A stretch of 64,000 bases of DNA from an uncultured Schlesneria sp. GTDB lineage: Bacteria > Planctomycetota > Planctomycetia > Planctomycetales > Planctomycetaceae. The position numbers and the translations under genes are program-made. The notes under the pieces were generated by a model. That model did not search any database, was not told the DNA's origin, and worked only from the letters and a program-made list of their open reading frames with translations. Where the stretch lies: assembly GCA_903840265.1 (NCBI GenBank), contig CAIMFH010000109.1, positions 1-64,000 of the forward strand. Reading direction: 5' to 3'. Below, in pieces: positions 39,393 through 49,874 of the stretch (the stretch's first letter is position 1; each line of letters begins with the position of its first letter).

Positions 39393-39809
39393 TTACAACA
39401 AAGGCTCGTGAGCGTCGATCGTCCAGGCGGAGGGATGCTGAGTGAACCCTAATTGAGGGTAGTACTCGACTGCCGCAGGGGCGGACAGCAAAACCAGCTT
39501 GGTTGCTGGCCCCAATTTCGTTCGGGTGAGCCGAATCAGTTCACGGCCAATACCACATTTCTGGTGCGTTTCCCGCACAGCCAGATCCGACAGGTAAGCC
39601 ACGAAACTGAAGTCGGTCAGGCTTCGAGCGACTCCCACCAGTAACGGGCCATCCCAAGCGGACACCGTCAGATTTCCGTGCTGCAATATATCGCGAATCG
39701 TTTGCAGATCCTCCACGGGACGACGTACGCCCAACGAGGTTGCCTTCAACAACTCAACAAAGGCGGCAGGATCCAGATCATTGCCAATGCGATAAGTGAT
39801 GTCCAACAT
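39393..39809 (-). CDS. GNAT family N-acetyltransferase
   Basis: The 138-residue product is a compact GNAT. The acetyl-CoA-binding core appears in LSDLAVRETHQKCGIGRELIRLTRTKLG (with the Q/R-x-x-G-x-G/A pattern CGIGREL), preceded by the strand LLVGVARSLTDFSFVAYLSDL, and followed by LVLLSAPAAVEYYPQLGFTQH, which is the usual YPxxGF end. The acceptor is unknown. The ATG at 39809 was preferred to the GTG at 39812. It converges with icd. Confidence 0.85.
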   Translation of the reverse strand: MLDITYRIGNDLDPAAFVELLKATSLGVRRPVEDLQTIRDILQHGNLTVSAWDGPLLVGVARSLTDFSFVAYLSDLAVRETHQKCGIGRELIRLTRTKLGPATKLVLLSAPAAVEYYPQLGFTQHPSAWTIDAHEPLL

Positions 39810-39868
39810 CACAAGTCCTTACGAGATCGCTCCCTTCGTTTGTGAAGGGAGCGTTGCAGAAAAAAGCC

Positions 39869-41167
39869 TTAGAACTTTTCGTCGTCTTCAATGTCGTCTC
39901 GCTGCGCCGCATCAATCAATGCGCGGCCCGCTTCAATTGACCGCTCGACTGGGGCGCGAGGGTCGTCGTTCGCTTCCAACTCCCAGCAGCAGTGCAGTGC
40001 GTAGATATCCTCGGGAGACATCTCGACGTTGGTTTCATCAATCAGCGAAAACGTGATGCTGCCTGTCATGCCGACGCCGTCGGTTTCCGATTCATCATCA
40101 CCTGCGACACGATAGTGATACTTGAACAACCACAGCGGCCGCCAGTCGTTGGTTGGCGGCCAGTAGAGTTCCCTCGCGTCGTAAAGTTCGATCTCGTCAG
40201 GGGGCAGGCCAAACTCCTGCGGATGCGAGAGCCAGTCGCACATTTCGGCCATCGCGATAAATTCCGGCTCATTCGCTTCGTCTGGAATTGCGTCCGCTCG
40301 CTTCAGCTCTTGCAGGTAGGTTCGAGCGGTAATCGCCAGGTTCCGATCCAACGTGAGCCTCGCCAGGAACTTGATCCCGGCGTCACTCCCCAGCACGGCC
40401 GAAGCCCAGGCCCCTTCCATCTGGACTCCGACATCGGAATGGTCCATCGCCAATGCCAGCAGTTCTGATCGCGGGGGATCGGTGACGAAGGGGACCGCTG
40501 CTGCCGCTGCATGCGCATAACTGAATTCGTCCTCATCGCTGCTGGCCAACCAGCCTCGCAACTTTCCAATTCCGTCAGGTGTATTGAACGGGTGTACAGA
40601 GATGACATGATCGCGAGCCAGTCGATTCACCCAGTCGAGAAGCGCCACGCAAACGAATCCGTCTGGCAATGGATTGCAAAGCCGGCGAATAAAGCTGGGG
40701 ATCACGGGATCGCTGTCACCCAATTGCTCGAAGATGACGGCCCACAGATAACCATCCTGCAACGCGACGCTATAGGCTGCGTCGACGACGCGATCGAGGC
40801 CTTCGTCTGTGCCATATCGCGTGAAAATCTTGAGAGCAAACAACAAGTCGCTGTCGCATTCGCTTGGGTCGATTAGCCTGGCATCATAAGCTTCGATCAG
40901 CAGGGGAATTCCCTTAACCGCCAGATGTCGATAAGCCTCCGCCAATGTGACCGATTGAAACATCCGCACAAATTCCGGGAATGCAGAGACCGCTTCGTCG
41001 CTATCCACGGCCCGATTGACGAATTCGGCCATCGCCTGAGTCAGCGCCTCCGCATCAGCCACCGAGGCAATCTCGTATTCGCCCAGTTCACTGAGCTCTT
41101 CGCACAGATCTCCATCGGGGGCGAGACCTCGCGTGAGTGCAGCTTGCAAGAGACTGGGTTTACTCAT
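39869..41167 (-). CDS. Hypothetical HEAT-like helical protein
   Basis: The 432-residue protein is predicted to be cytoplasmic and mostly helical in its first 300 residues, with repeats of about 35-40 residues suggestive of HEAT/ARM-like units (for instance LLIEAYDARLIDPSECDSDLLFALKIFTRYG and LLALAMDHSDVGVQMEGAWASAVLGSD). The C-terminal part (about 310-410) contains aromatic-rich strands (WPPTNDWRPLWLFKYHY, SITFSLIDETN). No family was recognised. It lies 60 bases upstream of the GNAT start on the same strand and may be co-transcribed. Confidence 0.6.
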   Translation of the reverse strand: MSKPSLLQAALTRGLAPDGDLCEELSELGEYEIASVADAEALTQAMAEFVNRAVDSDEAVSAFPEFVRMFQSVTLAEAYRHLAVKGIPLLIEAYDARLIDPSECDSDLLFALKIFTRYGTDEGLDRVVDAAYSVALQDGYLWAVIFEQLGDSDPVIPSFIRRLCNPLPDGFVCVALLDWVNRLARDHVISVHPFNTPDGIGKLRGWLASSDEDEFSYAHAAAAAVPFVTDPPRSELLALAMDHSDVGVQMEGAWASAVLGSDAGIKFLARLTLDRNLAITARTYLQELKRADAIPDEANEPEFIAMAEMCDWLSHPQEFGLPPDEIELYDARELYWPPTNDWRPLWLFKYHYRVAGDDESETDGVGMTGSITFSLIDETNVEMSPEDIYALHCCWELEANDDPRAPVERSIEAGRALIDAAQRDDIEDDEKF

Positions 41168-41554
41168 CGACAGAACACCTTAAATCCGGACAGATCAATA
41201 TCGCGGCCCACAGACAGCATTCTACCAATCATATGGCGGCTTGTCGTGAAGCAAGATCTTCCCGAATGACGGCTTCGAGCCGCGTTAATCTTCGGTTTCG
41301 TCCGTTGAACTGTCGTCGGATTTTGACGGCGGTCTGACAGAATCTGGCGACTGGCAAAAGCCACCACATCGCAGAATCGGCTGTCGAGGGTATTTTGGAA
41401 ACCGCGAGTCCGAGCTAGAGAGCGTACACATCAAAAAACGCGATCGTGGCGTCGCGACCACTCGCACCCATCGACACGTTTCGCACAGACTATTCGGCAT
41501 CCCTCAAAGGATAGTTGGTACTAAGAGAAAGTACACGCGCAAGAAATATACCTG
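41168..41554. other. Spacer with no recognised element
   Basis: About 390 bases between the HEAT-like gene and the end of the RND transporter gene. A 71-codon minus-strand frame at 41285-41500 has no family resemblance and is not called. No strong hairpin with a T run was seen. Confidence 0.4.
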
Positions 41555-44500
41555 TTACACCGCGGGTCGTGCCGCCGCGGATTTGCGGAACCCCAACAGA
41601 ATCGGCAATACGAACAGCGTGAAGACCATGCTGCTGATCACGCCCCCGATCACTACGGTCGCCAAAGGCCGCTGGACTTCGGCTCCTGAACCTTCGCTGG
41701 TTGCCATGGGGATAAATCCGACGCTCGCGACTAATGCGGTCATCAGGATCGTTCTGAGGCAACTGACGGCCACGTTCGTCACCTCGGGCATCGCCATGTC
41801 CTTCGAGGTCACCGCTTGAACGGCCGTTCGCCAGGCCGAGACCAGAATCATGCTGCTTAGCACCGACACACCGGACAGTGTGATAAATCCAACTGCCGCC
41901 GAAATCGACAAGGGCATCTCTCGCATCGCTACCGCCAGAATTCCCCCGACGCAGGCGAATGGAACACTCGCAAACACGATCATCGTGTCCGGCACACTTC
42001 GATAGGTCAGGTACAGCAAGCCGACAATCAACCCCAACGCGACCGGAACCACGATCATCAATCGTTTCTGAGCGCGCTGCATATTTTCGAACTGACCACC
42101 CCACTCGATCCGGAACTTGTCTTTGGGCAAATCCACTTCAGCCGAGATCTTTTTCTGGGCTTCGCCGACAAAGCTACCGACATCACGACCACGGACGTTA
42201 CATTGAACAGTGACGCGTCGCTTGCCCCATTCGCGGGTAATCATCTTCGGTCCGGTCAACCGACGGATATCGGCCACGCGAGATAACGGCAATCGTTCCC
42301 CGCCTGGTGCCGACAATAAAATCTGTCCGATCGCTTCAGGATCTTCACGCATCGAATCAGGTAGACGAGCGACGAGCGGGAAGCGAAGCTGACCCTCGAC
42401 GACTTCGCCAATGACCTTGCTGCCGATCGATTCAACGACGTCCAAGACGGCTTTCGCCGAAATCCCGTAACGAGCGATCTCGTCCTGTTGCAGCGAGATT
42501 CTCAGGATCGGCTGTCCAGTCACTTGTTCGGCGGTCAAGTCGTTACACCCTTGGATGCCAGCGAGAACTTTTTGCAGTTCCTGAGCCTTGGGGATCAACG
42601 TATCAAAGTTATCACCGAACAGTTTCAAGGCCACGTCTGCACGCACGCCCGAGACCATTTCATTAATTCGCAATTCGATTGGTTGAGTGAACCAGGTAAT
42701 CTGTCCCTTCATTTCGTTCACTTCAACGACCATTTTCTCGACCAGGGCCGATTGCGTTCGCGCTTGCTTCCATGAGGTGCGTGGTTTCAGTGCGACGAAC
42801 AAGTCGGTCACTTCCACGTTGCCTGCGTCGGTCGCTACTTCTGGCGAACCAACACGACTCCAGGCTCGTTCGACTTCGTCAGGGAACTTCTCAAGCAGCA
42901 TTCGCTCCAATCGTGTATTCATTTCGGCAGAGACATCCAAGCTTGTCCCGGGGGCTCGCATCACGCCGATGACGAGATCACCTTCTGACAGTCGAGGAAC
43001 GAACTCGGAACCCAGCCCCCCCGCCACGGTCAGGGCATATCCCAAAACGCAGACGGCGGCAGGTAACACAAGCCATCGTGCTTTGATCGCGCCTTTCAGC
43101 AGCGGGCGATAGATCCATTGAGCCAGCCGAACGAGGAACACGTCCTTCTCTTCGCAAACGCGAGGCAGGACGAGGCTTGCCAAGACCGGTGTGACCGTCA
43201 GCGAAATGACGAGCGATCCGATCAGAATGAAGATCACCGTCAGCGCCATCGGACGGAACATCTTCCCTTCGACCCCTTCCAGGGTCAGGATCGGCAGATA
43301 GACGATCATGATGATCAGCTGACCCATCACGGTGGGAATTTTCACATCTGATGCGGCCTGCCGAATGACTTGCAGTCGTTCTTCACCGGCGCAAGAGCCG
43401 CGATGCGCCAATCGCCAGATGATGTTTTCGATCACCACCACCGAACTGTCGACAACGATCCCGAAGTCGATGGCCCCCAGGCTCAATAGCGAGGCGGCGA
43501 TCCCCATGTACCACATGCCAATGAAACCGACCATCATCGAAAGTGGAATGGCGGCGGCGCAAATCAAACCAGCTCGCAGGTTCCCCAACAGCAGGAATAG
43601 CAGGATGACGACCAGGTATGCCCCTTCGCACAGGTTGTTCTTCACCGTCTCGATGACGCGATTCACCAGCGAGGTACGATCATAGACGATGTCCATATGC
43701 ACACCGGCGGGAAGGGTCTGCTGCACCTCGTGAAATTTGTTCCGTAGTCGATTGGTTACGGCATAGCTGTTTTCGCCCATCAGCATGAAGCCCAATCCCA
43801 GAACGACTTCGCCTTTGCCGTTCGCGGTCACAATCCCGCGCCGCATTTCATGCGAGACGACGACGTCGGCCACATCACGGACACGAATTGGAACGCCGTC
43901 GACAGCGGTGATGACCATCCCTTCAATCTGTGGCACATCGATCGTTCGGCCCACGCCATGGACGAGCACCGTATCGCCGGACTGTCGAATGCTGCCCCCG
44001 CCGACGTTCAGGTTATTCGAAGCAACCGCTTCCAGCACCTGGTCAAACTTCAAACCATGCTTCACCAGCCGAACGGGGTCCAGTCGCACCTGGTACTGCT
44101 TCTTCAAACCGCCCCAGGAGTTGATTTCTGCCGAGCCCGGAACCGTTCGCATCGTCGGTTTCACTTCCCAGTCGTGCAGCGTTTTTGCCTTGGTGAGGTC
44201 GCCGTCTTCGGAAATCAGTGTGTAGTGGAACACCTCGCCCAAACCGGTTGAGACCGGCCCCATTTCGGGACGACTGATCCCAGGCGGAACTTCCACACCC
44301 GTCAATCGCTCGTTGATCAGTTGCCTGGCAAAGTAGATGTTCGTGCCGTCGCGGAATGTCACGATGACTTGCGACAATCCGAACTGAGAAACCGAACGCA
44401 ATTGCTCCAATCCAGGAAGTCCGCCCAGTGCCATTTCGACGGGAAATGTCACCTGGCGTTCGACTTCTTCGGGAACCAGCGCCTGCGCCACGGTGTTGAT

Positions 44501-44644
44501 CTGCACCTGAACCGGCGTTGTGTCTGGAAAGGCATCCAAGTTCAGTGAGTTCAGGCTGAGGTAGCCGAGAAACGAAATCAGTGCAGCCCCCATCAGGATC
44601 ATCAATCGATGAGACAGGGACCAGGCAATCGTCGAATCCAACAT
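41555..44644 (-). CDS. Heavy-metal efflux RND transporter (CzcA/CusA family)
   Basis: The 1029-residue inner-membrane pump exports metal cations using the proton gradient. The N-terminus LDSTIAWSLSHRLMILMGAALISFLG is the first helix, followed by PDTTPVQVQINTVAQALVPEEVE, typical of the heavy-metal efflux branch. The family signature lies in SLGAIDFGIVVDSSVVVIENI, whose acidic residue is needed for proton transport; its DFG-x-x-VD form resembles Zn/Co/Cd exporters (CzcA) more than CusA. Two large periplasmic loops and 12 helices fit the family. The adaptor gene lies directly upstream (85 bases). No outer-membrane component is adjacent. Confidence 0.93.
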   Translation of the reverse strand: MLDSTIAWSLSHRLMILMGAALISFLGYLSLNSLNLDAFPDTTPVQVQINTVAQALVPEEVERQVTFPVEMALGGLPGLEQLRSVSQFGLSQVIVTFRDGTNIYFARQLINERLTGVEVPPGISRPEMGPVSTGLGEVFHYTLISEDGDLTKAKTLHDWEVKPTMRTVPGSAEINSWGGLKKQYQVRLDPVRLVKHGLKFDQVLEAVASNNLNVGGGSIRQSGDTVLVHGVGRTIDVPQIEGMVITAVDGVPIRVRDVADVVVSHEMRRGIVTANGKGEVVLGLGFMLMGENSYAVTNRLRNKFHEVQQTLPAGVHMDIVYDRTSLVNRVIETVKNNLCEGAYLVVILLFLLLGNLRAGLICAAAIPLSMMVGFIGMWYMGIAASLLSLGAIDFGIVVDSSVVVIENIIWRLAHRGSCAGEERLQVIRQAASDVKIPTVMGQLIIMIVYLPILTLEGVEGKMFRPMALTVIFILIGSLVISLTVTPVLASLVLPRVCEEKDVFLVRLAQWIYRPLLKGAIKARWLVLPAAVCVLGYALTVAGGLGSEFVPRLSEGDLVIGVMRAPGTSLDVSAEMNTRLERMLLEKFPDEVERAWSRVGSPEVATDAGNVEVTDLFVALKPRTSWKQARTQSALVEKMVVEVNEMKGQITWFTQPIELRINEMVSGVRADVALKLFGDNFDTLIPKAQELQKVLAGIQGCNDLTAEQVTGQPILRISLQQDEIARYGISAKAVLDVVESIGSKVIGEVVEGQLRFPLVARLPDSMREDPEAIGQILLSAPGGERLPLSRVADIRRLTGPKMITREWGKRRVTVQCNVRGRDVGSFVGEAQKKISAEVDLPKDKFRIEWGGQFENMQRAQKRLMIVVPVALGLIVGLLYLTYRSVPDTMIVFASVPFACVGGILAVAMREMPLSISAAVGFITLSGVSVLSSMILVSAWRTAVQAVTSKDMAMPEVTNVAVSCLRTILMTALVASVGFIPMATSEGSGAEVQRPLATVVIGGVISSMVFTLFVLPILLGFRKSAAARPAV

Positions 44645-44729
44645 AATCGTAACGAGGCTTTACTGTTGGCGGGACGTAATTTCAGCGGTCAATAGGCGGG
44701 CTAATCAAGGCGGATGCGTCAAACAGCGA

Positions 44730-46139
44730 TCACGGCGCAGATGCGACGTGATTCAACGTCCATTCGGACTTCAAGACATGGCCACCGCGCACCACGATCT
44801 CGGAACCCTGTTTTAGATCGCCTGATATAAGTTCCACGACACCACCATCGCGGACTCCCAGCGACACATTGACGCGTTCGAACGTCAAATTGTCGGTCTT
44901 GGCGAACACCAGGGCTTGCCGATCGTCGTGCAGGATTGCGGAGACGGGGACAACAAGTGCCGTTTCGCTATTCCGGAGGATGATCGTCCCAGTCCCGAAC
45001 GTGTTGGCTCGCAGAAGTCGCACTTCACTCCCCGTTTTGGGATCTGTCGAAACAACAGGATTGTCGACTTCCGCCCGGATCTGGAGAGTTCGAGTCTGCT
45101 GATTCATTTCCGTGCTGATCCAGGTAATCGTCGCATGCAAGTCCTTCTCGACTCCATCGGGATTGAACGTGACCTCCTGTCCCAACGCCAGTTGAGAGGC
45201 CCCTTCTTTGGGGACGTCCAACTTCAACCACATCCGACGAATATCAGCGATCTCTAGAATCGGCTTGCCGACTTCTGCAGTTTCCCCCAGCGCGACATCT
45301 TGACGCAGGACGATGCCGTCAAAAGTCGCCTTGATCGGCAGTAGATTTGAGGTCATCTTTTGCAACCCTTCCACGACAGTGTCGGGAAGTCCCAAAAACC
45401 GAATTCGCTCTGCACGAGCCGCATCGTCCAAAGACTGATAGTCTTCAGACTTGATGTTGAACCCCAGGTTCAGCAGCGTCTGTTCGGCGTTCAACAAGCG
45501 AATTTTTGCTTCTCGCATCGCGACTTTCGCTTCGCGAACTTGTCGCTGAGGAATGGCACCGCTCGAGATACTCTCCAGATTGGTCAGGATCTCGGTCTTG
45601 GATTCCAAGGCCACCAAGGCACTCAGAAATTCCGACTTGGACTGCCCCACTTCAGCTGCGTCGACCACAACCAGCACATCTCCCTTTTTGATCGCTTCGC
45701 CAACATGCTTGCAGACTCGCCAGACCGTACCAGTCGTACGAGCAGAGAGGCTGGCCGAGATTCGTTCGTCATAGGTGATCACTCCCGTTGTCTGGACGCG
45801 CTCGGCAATCGGCCTTTGCTGAAGAGGAGCGGTGGTGATCCCGGAGACCTCCAGCGAATGCTCGGACGGAAAGGTGACTTTCCAGTCTCCAGAGGCGGTC
45901 GGCCCAGCCTCTACTTTCTGCGCTGTGACGTTAGTCGCTGCGGACGCATGAGCAGCATCAGAATGAGTCCCTTCACCGGCATGAGTCGACGGCCGGAAGG
46001 TCCAGTGCGTCTGATGGCCGCACCAACCAACGGCGACAAGTGCTGCAAGGATGCCCAAATACCTTGCACTTTTGAGAACTGCGGTGGTCGACGATTCTGG
46101 CAGCGGCTTCACATGGACGGACGAATGAGCAGCGGTCAT
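44730..46139 (-). CDS. RND efflux periplasmic adaptor subunit (CzcB type)
   Basis: The 469-residue membrane-fusion protein links the RND pump to an outer-membrane channel. It has an N-terminal helix (ARYLGILAALVAVGWCGHQTH), a His-rich linker (HAGEGTHSDAAHASA) that may bind metal, the barrel/lipoyl halves (VWRVCKHVGEAIKKGDVLVVVD and FDGIVLRQDVALGETAEVGKPILEI), a helical hairpin between them (QRQVREAKVAMREAKIRLLNAEQTL) and a C-terminal SEIVVRGGHVL domain. It is transcribed just before the pump gene. Confidence 0.92.
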   Translation of the reverse strand: MTAAHSSVHVKPLPESSTTAVLKSARYLGILAALVAVGWCGHQTHWTFRPSTHAGEGTHSDAAHASAATNVTAQKVEAGPTASGDWKVTFPSEHSLEVSGITTAPLQQRPIAERVQTTGVITYDERISASLSARTTGTVWRVCKHVGEAIKKGDVLVVVDAAEVGQSKSEFLSALVALESKTEILTNLESISSGAIPQRQVREAKVAMREAKIRLLNAEQTLLNLGFNIKSEDYQSLDDAARAERIRFLGLPDTVVEGLQKMTSNLLPIKATFDGIVLRQDVALGETAEVGKPILEIADIRRMWLKLDVPKEGASQLALGQEVTFNPDGVEKDLHATITWISTEMNQQTRTLQIRAEVDNPVVSTDPKTGSEVRLLRANTFGTGTIILRNSETALVVPVSAILHDDRQALVFAKTDNLTFERVNVSLGVRDGGVVELISGDLKQGSEIVVRGGHVLKSEWTLNHVASAP

Positions 46140-46909
46140 ACAAAAAACTTCCTAACTTATTTCACAATAAGCAGTTCCGAAACAAATCGCCACTAAAATC
46201 GAAAGGCAATGTCGTAAACTGCGATGCCAAGGCGGGTCAAATAGTGATTTCCGAAGATCTAACGCAAACGGAAGTTGCCACGTCAGGCCAACTAATTGAC
46301 ACTGACTGAGCGGTCATTTTTCACATTCGCTTCCAACTCCCACGGTTACTTTCCCGCAAGAAATGGGAGCAAAGCGTATGCCAGCTACTATCTAGCCAGA
46401 TGGTGGCTACCTAGAGCCGCATGACCGCATCGCGGTTAGTTGCCGCCGAAAAATTGGAACCCTGTTCAGCTATCAGGCGACTGAAATTGACCGCAAGGCG
46501 CCAAGAAGGAGCCGTTCGTTCGCAGAAGCGACCGGCAAATGGTCTGCGTGAGACGGCTAAAATCCCGCGTTGGAGATCGTTCCCGATAGTCGACTCGAGT
46601 GAGCCACTGATTTCAGCCAAACCGACTGCAGCGAGCGTTGTGGCGAATTCCCCAGTTGGGACTTCAGGGCTGGTTCGAACCGCTGCCACAAGCAGAGCAC
46701 AAGTCATGATCAGGGGTGAGGACGACATGGCAAAGCATATCTGTAGTTCATTACTTTTTCAACAGCTTTACGTCCTTGCGCGTTGATGCGTCGTCGCAAC
46801 TGTTTTCCACAGAATATCTTGCACCGCGCAAGAAAAAAGCGGCTTAGCAGGACAAACCCCACCAAGCCGCTCGTTTTCAAATCGTCAAACTAACAGTTCG
46901 TCGACGGAC
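46140..46909. other. Long spacer upstream of the efflux operon and downstream of clpC
   Basis: About 770 bases between the efflux operon and clpC, both on the minus strand. A 105-codon minus-strand frame at 46411-46728 has a hydrophobic start (SSSPLIMTCALLVAAV) but no ribosome-binding site and no recognised family, so it is not called. The efflux promoter should lie near 46140-46400 and the clpC terminator lies at 46833-46871. Confidence 0.4.
46833..46871 (-). terminator. Intrinsic terminator of clpC
   Basis: On the minus strand AGCGGCTT (46871-46864) pairs with AAGCCGCT (46845-46838) and is followed by a run of T residues (46838-46833). It lies about 40 bases after the clpC stop, a textbook layout. 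Confidence 0.8.
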
Positions 46910-49429
46910 TTATTTAGTTCCGTCTCCTGCCGTCACGAGTTCTTCATTCGGCTGTTCCACTGTCGATGGTTCGAAGTCCAGTTGCTTCTGGTCGCCGACT
47001 TCCTTTACGCGAACCGTGATGGTGTTGTGGCCTTGGAAGATTCCTTGCAGCAGGTTTTCGGAAAGAGGATCTTCAATATAGGTTTCGACCGCACGGCGTA
47101 GCGGACGAGCTCCATATTCGGTGGCATTCCCCTTCTCGATGATGTACTGCTTCGCTTCATCGGTCAGAATCAGCGCCAGACCCTTCTCGCTGAGACGCTC
47201 GCGAACCTTCGCCAGTTCGATGACGACGATCTGCTTCAGGTTCTCTTCGGTCAACGAGCGGAAGACAACTACTTCATCGAGACGACCAAGGAATTCGGGT
47301 TTGAACTCGCGTTCAATCTCGTGCGTCAGTCGTTCCTTCATGCGTTCGTAGCTGGTGTCGTTATCCTTGGGTGCGAAACCGAATTCACTGGTAATCGCAT
47401 TCGCACCGGCATTAGTGGTCATGATCACGATGGCATTCTTGAAGTCGACCTTGCGACCGAAGCTGTCGGTCAAATGGCCTTCTTCCATGATCTGCAGCAG
47501 CATGTTGAAGACATCCGGGTGAGCCTTCTCGATTTCATCCAGCAGCACGACCGCATACGGTCGGCGTCGGATCTTCTCGGTGAGCTGTCCACCTTCTTCA
47601 AAGCCAACGTATCCTGGAGGAGCACCGATCAGGCGGCTGACATTGTGCTTCTCCATGTACTCGCTCATGTCGATCTGGATCAAAGCATCCTGATCGCCAA
47701 ACATGAACTCGGCCAGCGTCTTGGCCGTCAGCGTCTTACCAACCCCGGTCGGACCGGCAAACAGGAAGACCCCGGTCGGACGCATTGGATCCTTCAATCC
47801 ACTGCGGCTACGACGAACAGCTTTGGCAACTTGTCGGATCGCTTCGGTCTGGCTGACCACGCGGCGATGCAGTTCTTCTTCCATCCGCAGCAATCGGACG
47901 GCGTCTTCGCTGGAAAGACGAGTCAGCGGGATCCCGGTGATCTTGGAAACGACTTCCGAAATCACTTCGGCATCGACGACGCCATCTTTTTCCTTGGACT
48001 TTTCTCGCCAGTCCTTGTTCAGGTTTTCCTTCTTCTTCTTCAGCTTATCAGCCTGATCACGCAGCGATGCCGCCTTCTCGAAGTCCTGATTCGCGACGGC
48101 TTCTTCCTTCTGAGTATTCAGCCGTTCGATCTCTTCTTCGATTTCTTTCAGGTCTGGTGGTCGGACCATGGATTTGAGACGGACGCGAGCGCCCGCTTCG
48201 TCAATCACATCGATCGCCTTATCGGGAAGGCAACGAGCCGTGATGTAACGAGTCGACAGTTCGACAGCCTTTGCCAGCGCGTCGTCTGTGATCTGTACCC
48301 GGTGATGCTGTTCGTAACGATCGCGCAGACCCTTCAGGATCTCGATCGTCTGCACCGGTGATGGAGGTTCGACCACGACCATCTGGAAACGTCGCTCCAG
48401 AGCCGAATCCTTTTCGATGTACTTGCGGTACTCGTCCAGCGTCGTCGCGCCGATACATTGGATTTCACCACGGCTCAGAGCTGGCTTCAGCACGTTCGAG
48501 GCATCGATCGCCCCTTCTGCACCACCGGCACCGACCAGGGTGTGCAATTCGTCGATGAACAGAATCGTGTTCTTGGCACGCTTCACTTCGTTCATCACCG
48601 CCTTGATACGTTCTTCGAACTGGCCGCGATACTTCGTCCCGGCGACCATCATCGCCAGGTCGAGCACCACGATTCGCTTGTCGCGCAGCAGTTCCGGCAC
48701 TTCGCCGTTCACGACCATCTGGGCAAAGCCTTCGACGATCGCGGTCTTGCCGACACCCGCTTCGCCCAGCAGAACAGGGTTGTTCTTCTGGCGGCGGCAA
48801 AGGATCTGAATCACGCGTTCGATTTCATTGGCGCGACCAATAACCGGATCGAGCTTGTTCTGGCGAGCCAGTTCCGTCAGATCGCGGCCAAAGCTATCGA
48901 GTGCAGGCGTCTTGCTCTTGCCTGTCTTCCCAGCGGCAGCAGCAGCTTGACCTGCCCCACCTCGTTCTGTTGTCCCCTCGGCCCCTTCCATTCCATGGCC
49001 GAGCAGGTTCAGAACTTCTTCGCGGACGTCTTCCAGCTTCAGGCCAAGGTTCATCAGAACCTGAGCCGCCACGCCTTCTTGTTCGCGGATCAAACCCAAC
49101 AGCAGATGTTCGGTACCGACATAGTTATGGTTAAGGTTCCGAGCCTCTTCCATGGCATATTCGATGACCTTCTTCGCCCGTGGTGTCTGCGGCAGCTTGC
49201 CCATCGTGACCATGTCTGGTCCCGACTGAACAATCTTCTCGACTTCCAGACGGATCTTGCGCAGATCAACTTCAAGGTTCTTCAGCACATTAGCAGCAAC
49301 GCCCGAACCTTCTTTGACGAGGCCCAGCAGGATGTGCTCTGTTCCAATGTATTCATGATTGAATCGTTGGGCTTCCTGATTGGCCAGTTGCATCACCTTG
49401 CGGGCGCGATCGGTAAATCGCTCGTACAT
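46910..49429 (-). CDS. clpC: ATP-dependent Clp protease ATP-binding subunit ClpC
   Basis: The 839-residue AAA+ unfoldase feeds substrates to ClpP. It begins with the two Clp_N repeats ([20 protein letters not shown] and [20 protein letters not shown]), each with GTEHxLLGL. The first AAA+ domain has Walker A GEAGVGKT near residue 220. The middle region includes the UVR-like stretch [19 protein letters not shown] that marks ClpC. The second AAA+ domain has GPTGVGKT near residue 560 and [14 protein letters not shown]. The ATG at 49429 has GGAGG eight bases upstream; the frame extends to 49462. No mcsAB-type genes are adjacent. Confidence 0.96.
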   Translation of the reverse strand: MYERFTDRARKVMQLANQEAQRFNHEYIGTEHILLGLVKEGSGVAANVLKNLEVDLRKIRLEVEKIVQSGPDMVTMGKLPQTPRAKKVIEYAMEEARNLNHNYVGTEHLLLGLIREQEGVAAQVLMNLGLKLEDVREEVLNLLGHGMEGAEGTTERGGAGQAAAAAGKTGKSKTPALDSFGRDLTELARQNKLDPVIGRANEIERVIQILCRRQKNNPVLLGEAGVGKTAIVEGFAQMVVNGEVPELLRDKRIVVLDLAMMVAGTKYRGQFEERIKAVMNEVKRAKNTILFIDELHTLVGAGGAEGAIDASNVLKPALSRGEIQCIGATTLDEYRKYIEKDSALERRFQMVVVEPPSPVQTIEILKGLRDRYEQHHRVQITDDALAKAVELSTRYITARCLPDKAIDVIDEAGARVRLKSMVRPPDLKEIEEEIERLNTQKEEAVANQDFEKAASLRDQADKLKKKKENLNKDWREKSKEKDGVVDAEVISEVVSKITGIPLTRLSSEDAVRLLRMEEELHRRVVSQTEAIRQVAKAVRRSRSGLKDPMRPTGVFLFAGPTGVGKTLTAKTLAEFMFGDQDALIQIDMSEYMEKHNVSRLIGAPPGYVGFEEGGQLTEKIRRRPYAVVLLDEIEKAHPDVFNMLLQIMEEGHLTDSFGRKVDFKNAIVIMTTNAGANAITSEFGFAPKDNDTSYERMKERLTHEIEREFKPEFLGRLDEVVVFRSLTEENLKQIVVIELAKVRERLSEKGLALILTDEAKQYIIEKGNATEYGARPLRRAVETYIEDPLSENLLQGIFQGHNTITVRVKEVGDQKQLDFEPSTVEQPNEELVTAGDGTK

Positions 49430-49874
49430 TACGAAGCCTCCGGATTTCCAAGTGTGGGACAACCCACTGTTTATAACCGTCGTTTCACCACGAACCGTTT
49501 CACCGGCCGTGCCAGGGATTTTCAGTCGCCTCTTCGCGTACCCAACATTCTACGCCAGCGATCAAGGAGACGTCGTCACAAATCGTCTTTGGCCATTTCG
49601 CAGATCGAATCCCAGCACCATCAAACGAACTTGGTCCTCGATACCACCGGCATTATCATTCCAACAGCATTAATCGCAACTAACGTTTGTCTGATCATTT
49701 ACGGTTCCGGGGCGATTCTAGTTGCGTGTCTGACGAAGGGCAAGGAGCCGAGCACAACCGCACCTAACCCAAGGCAGCGTTCGACCTTGATTCGCCAGCC
49801 AAGGCATCGTACGACGTCCGTTTTACCACAAGTCTGTCGTCCTGACTTGGGCTGTTTCATCGCGAAAGGACCGA
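49430..49874. other. Divergent promoter region between clpC and thiE
   Basis: About 445 bases between divergent genes, which must hold both promoters. A long plus-strand frame ending at 49933 is a shadow of clpC reaching across it. No heat-shock operator (CIRCE or CtsR-like) was recognised. Confidence 0.4.

Noticed and set aside
46411-46728. 105-codon minus-strand frame with a hydrophobic N-terminus
   Set aside because: No ribosome-binding site, no recognised family, and the rest of the sequence lacks protein-like pattern; left uncalled.
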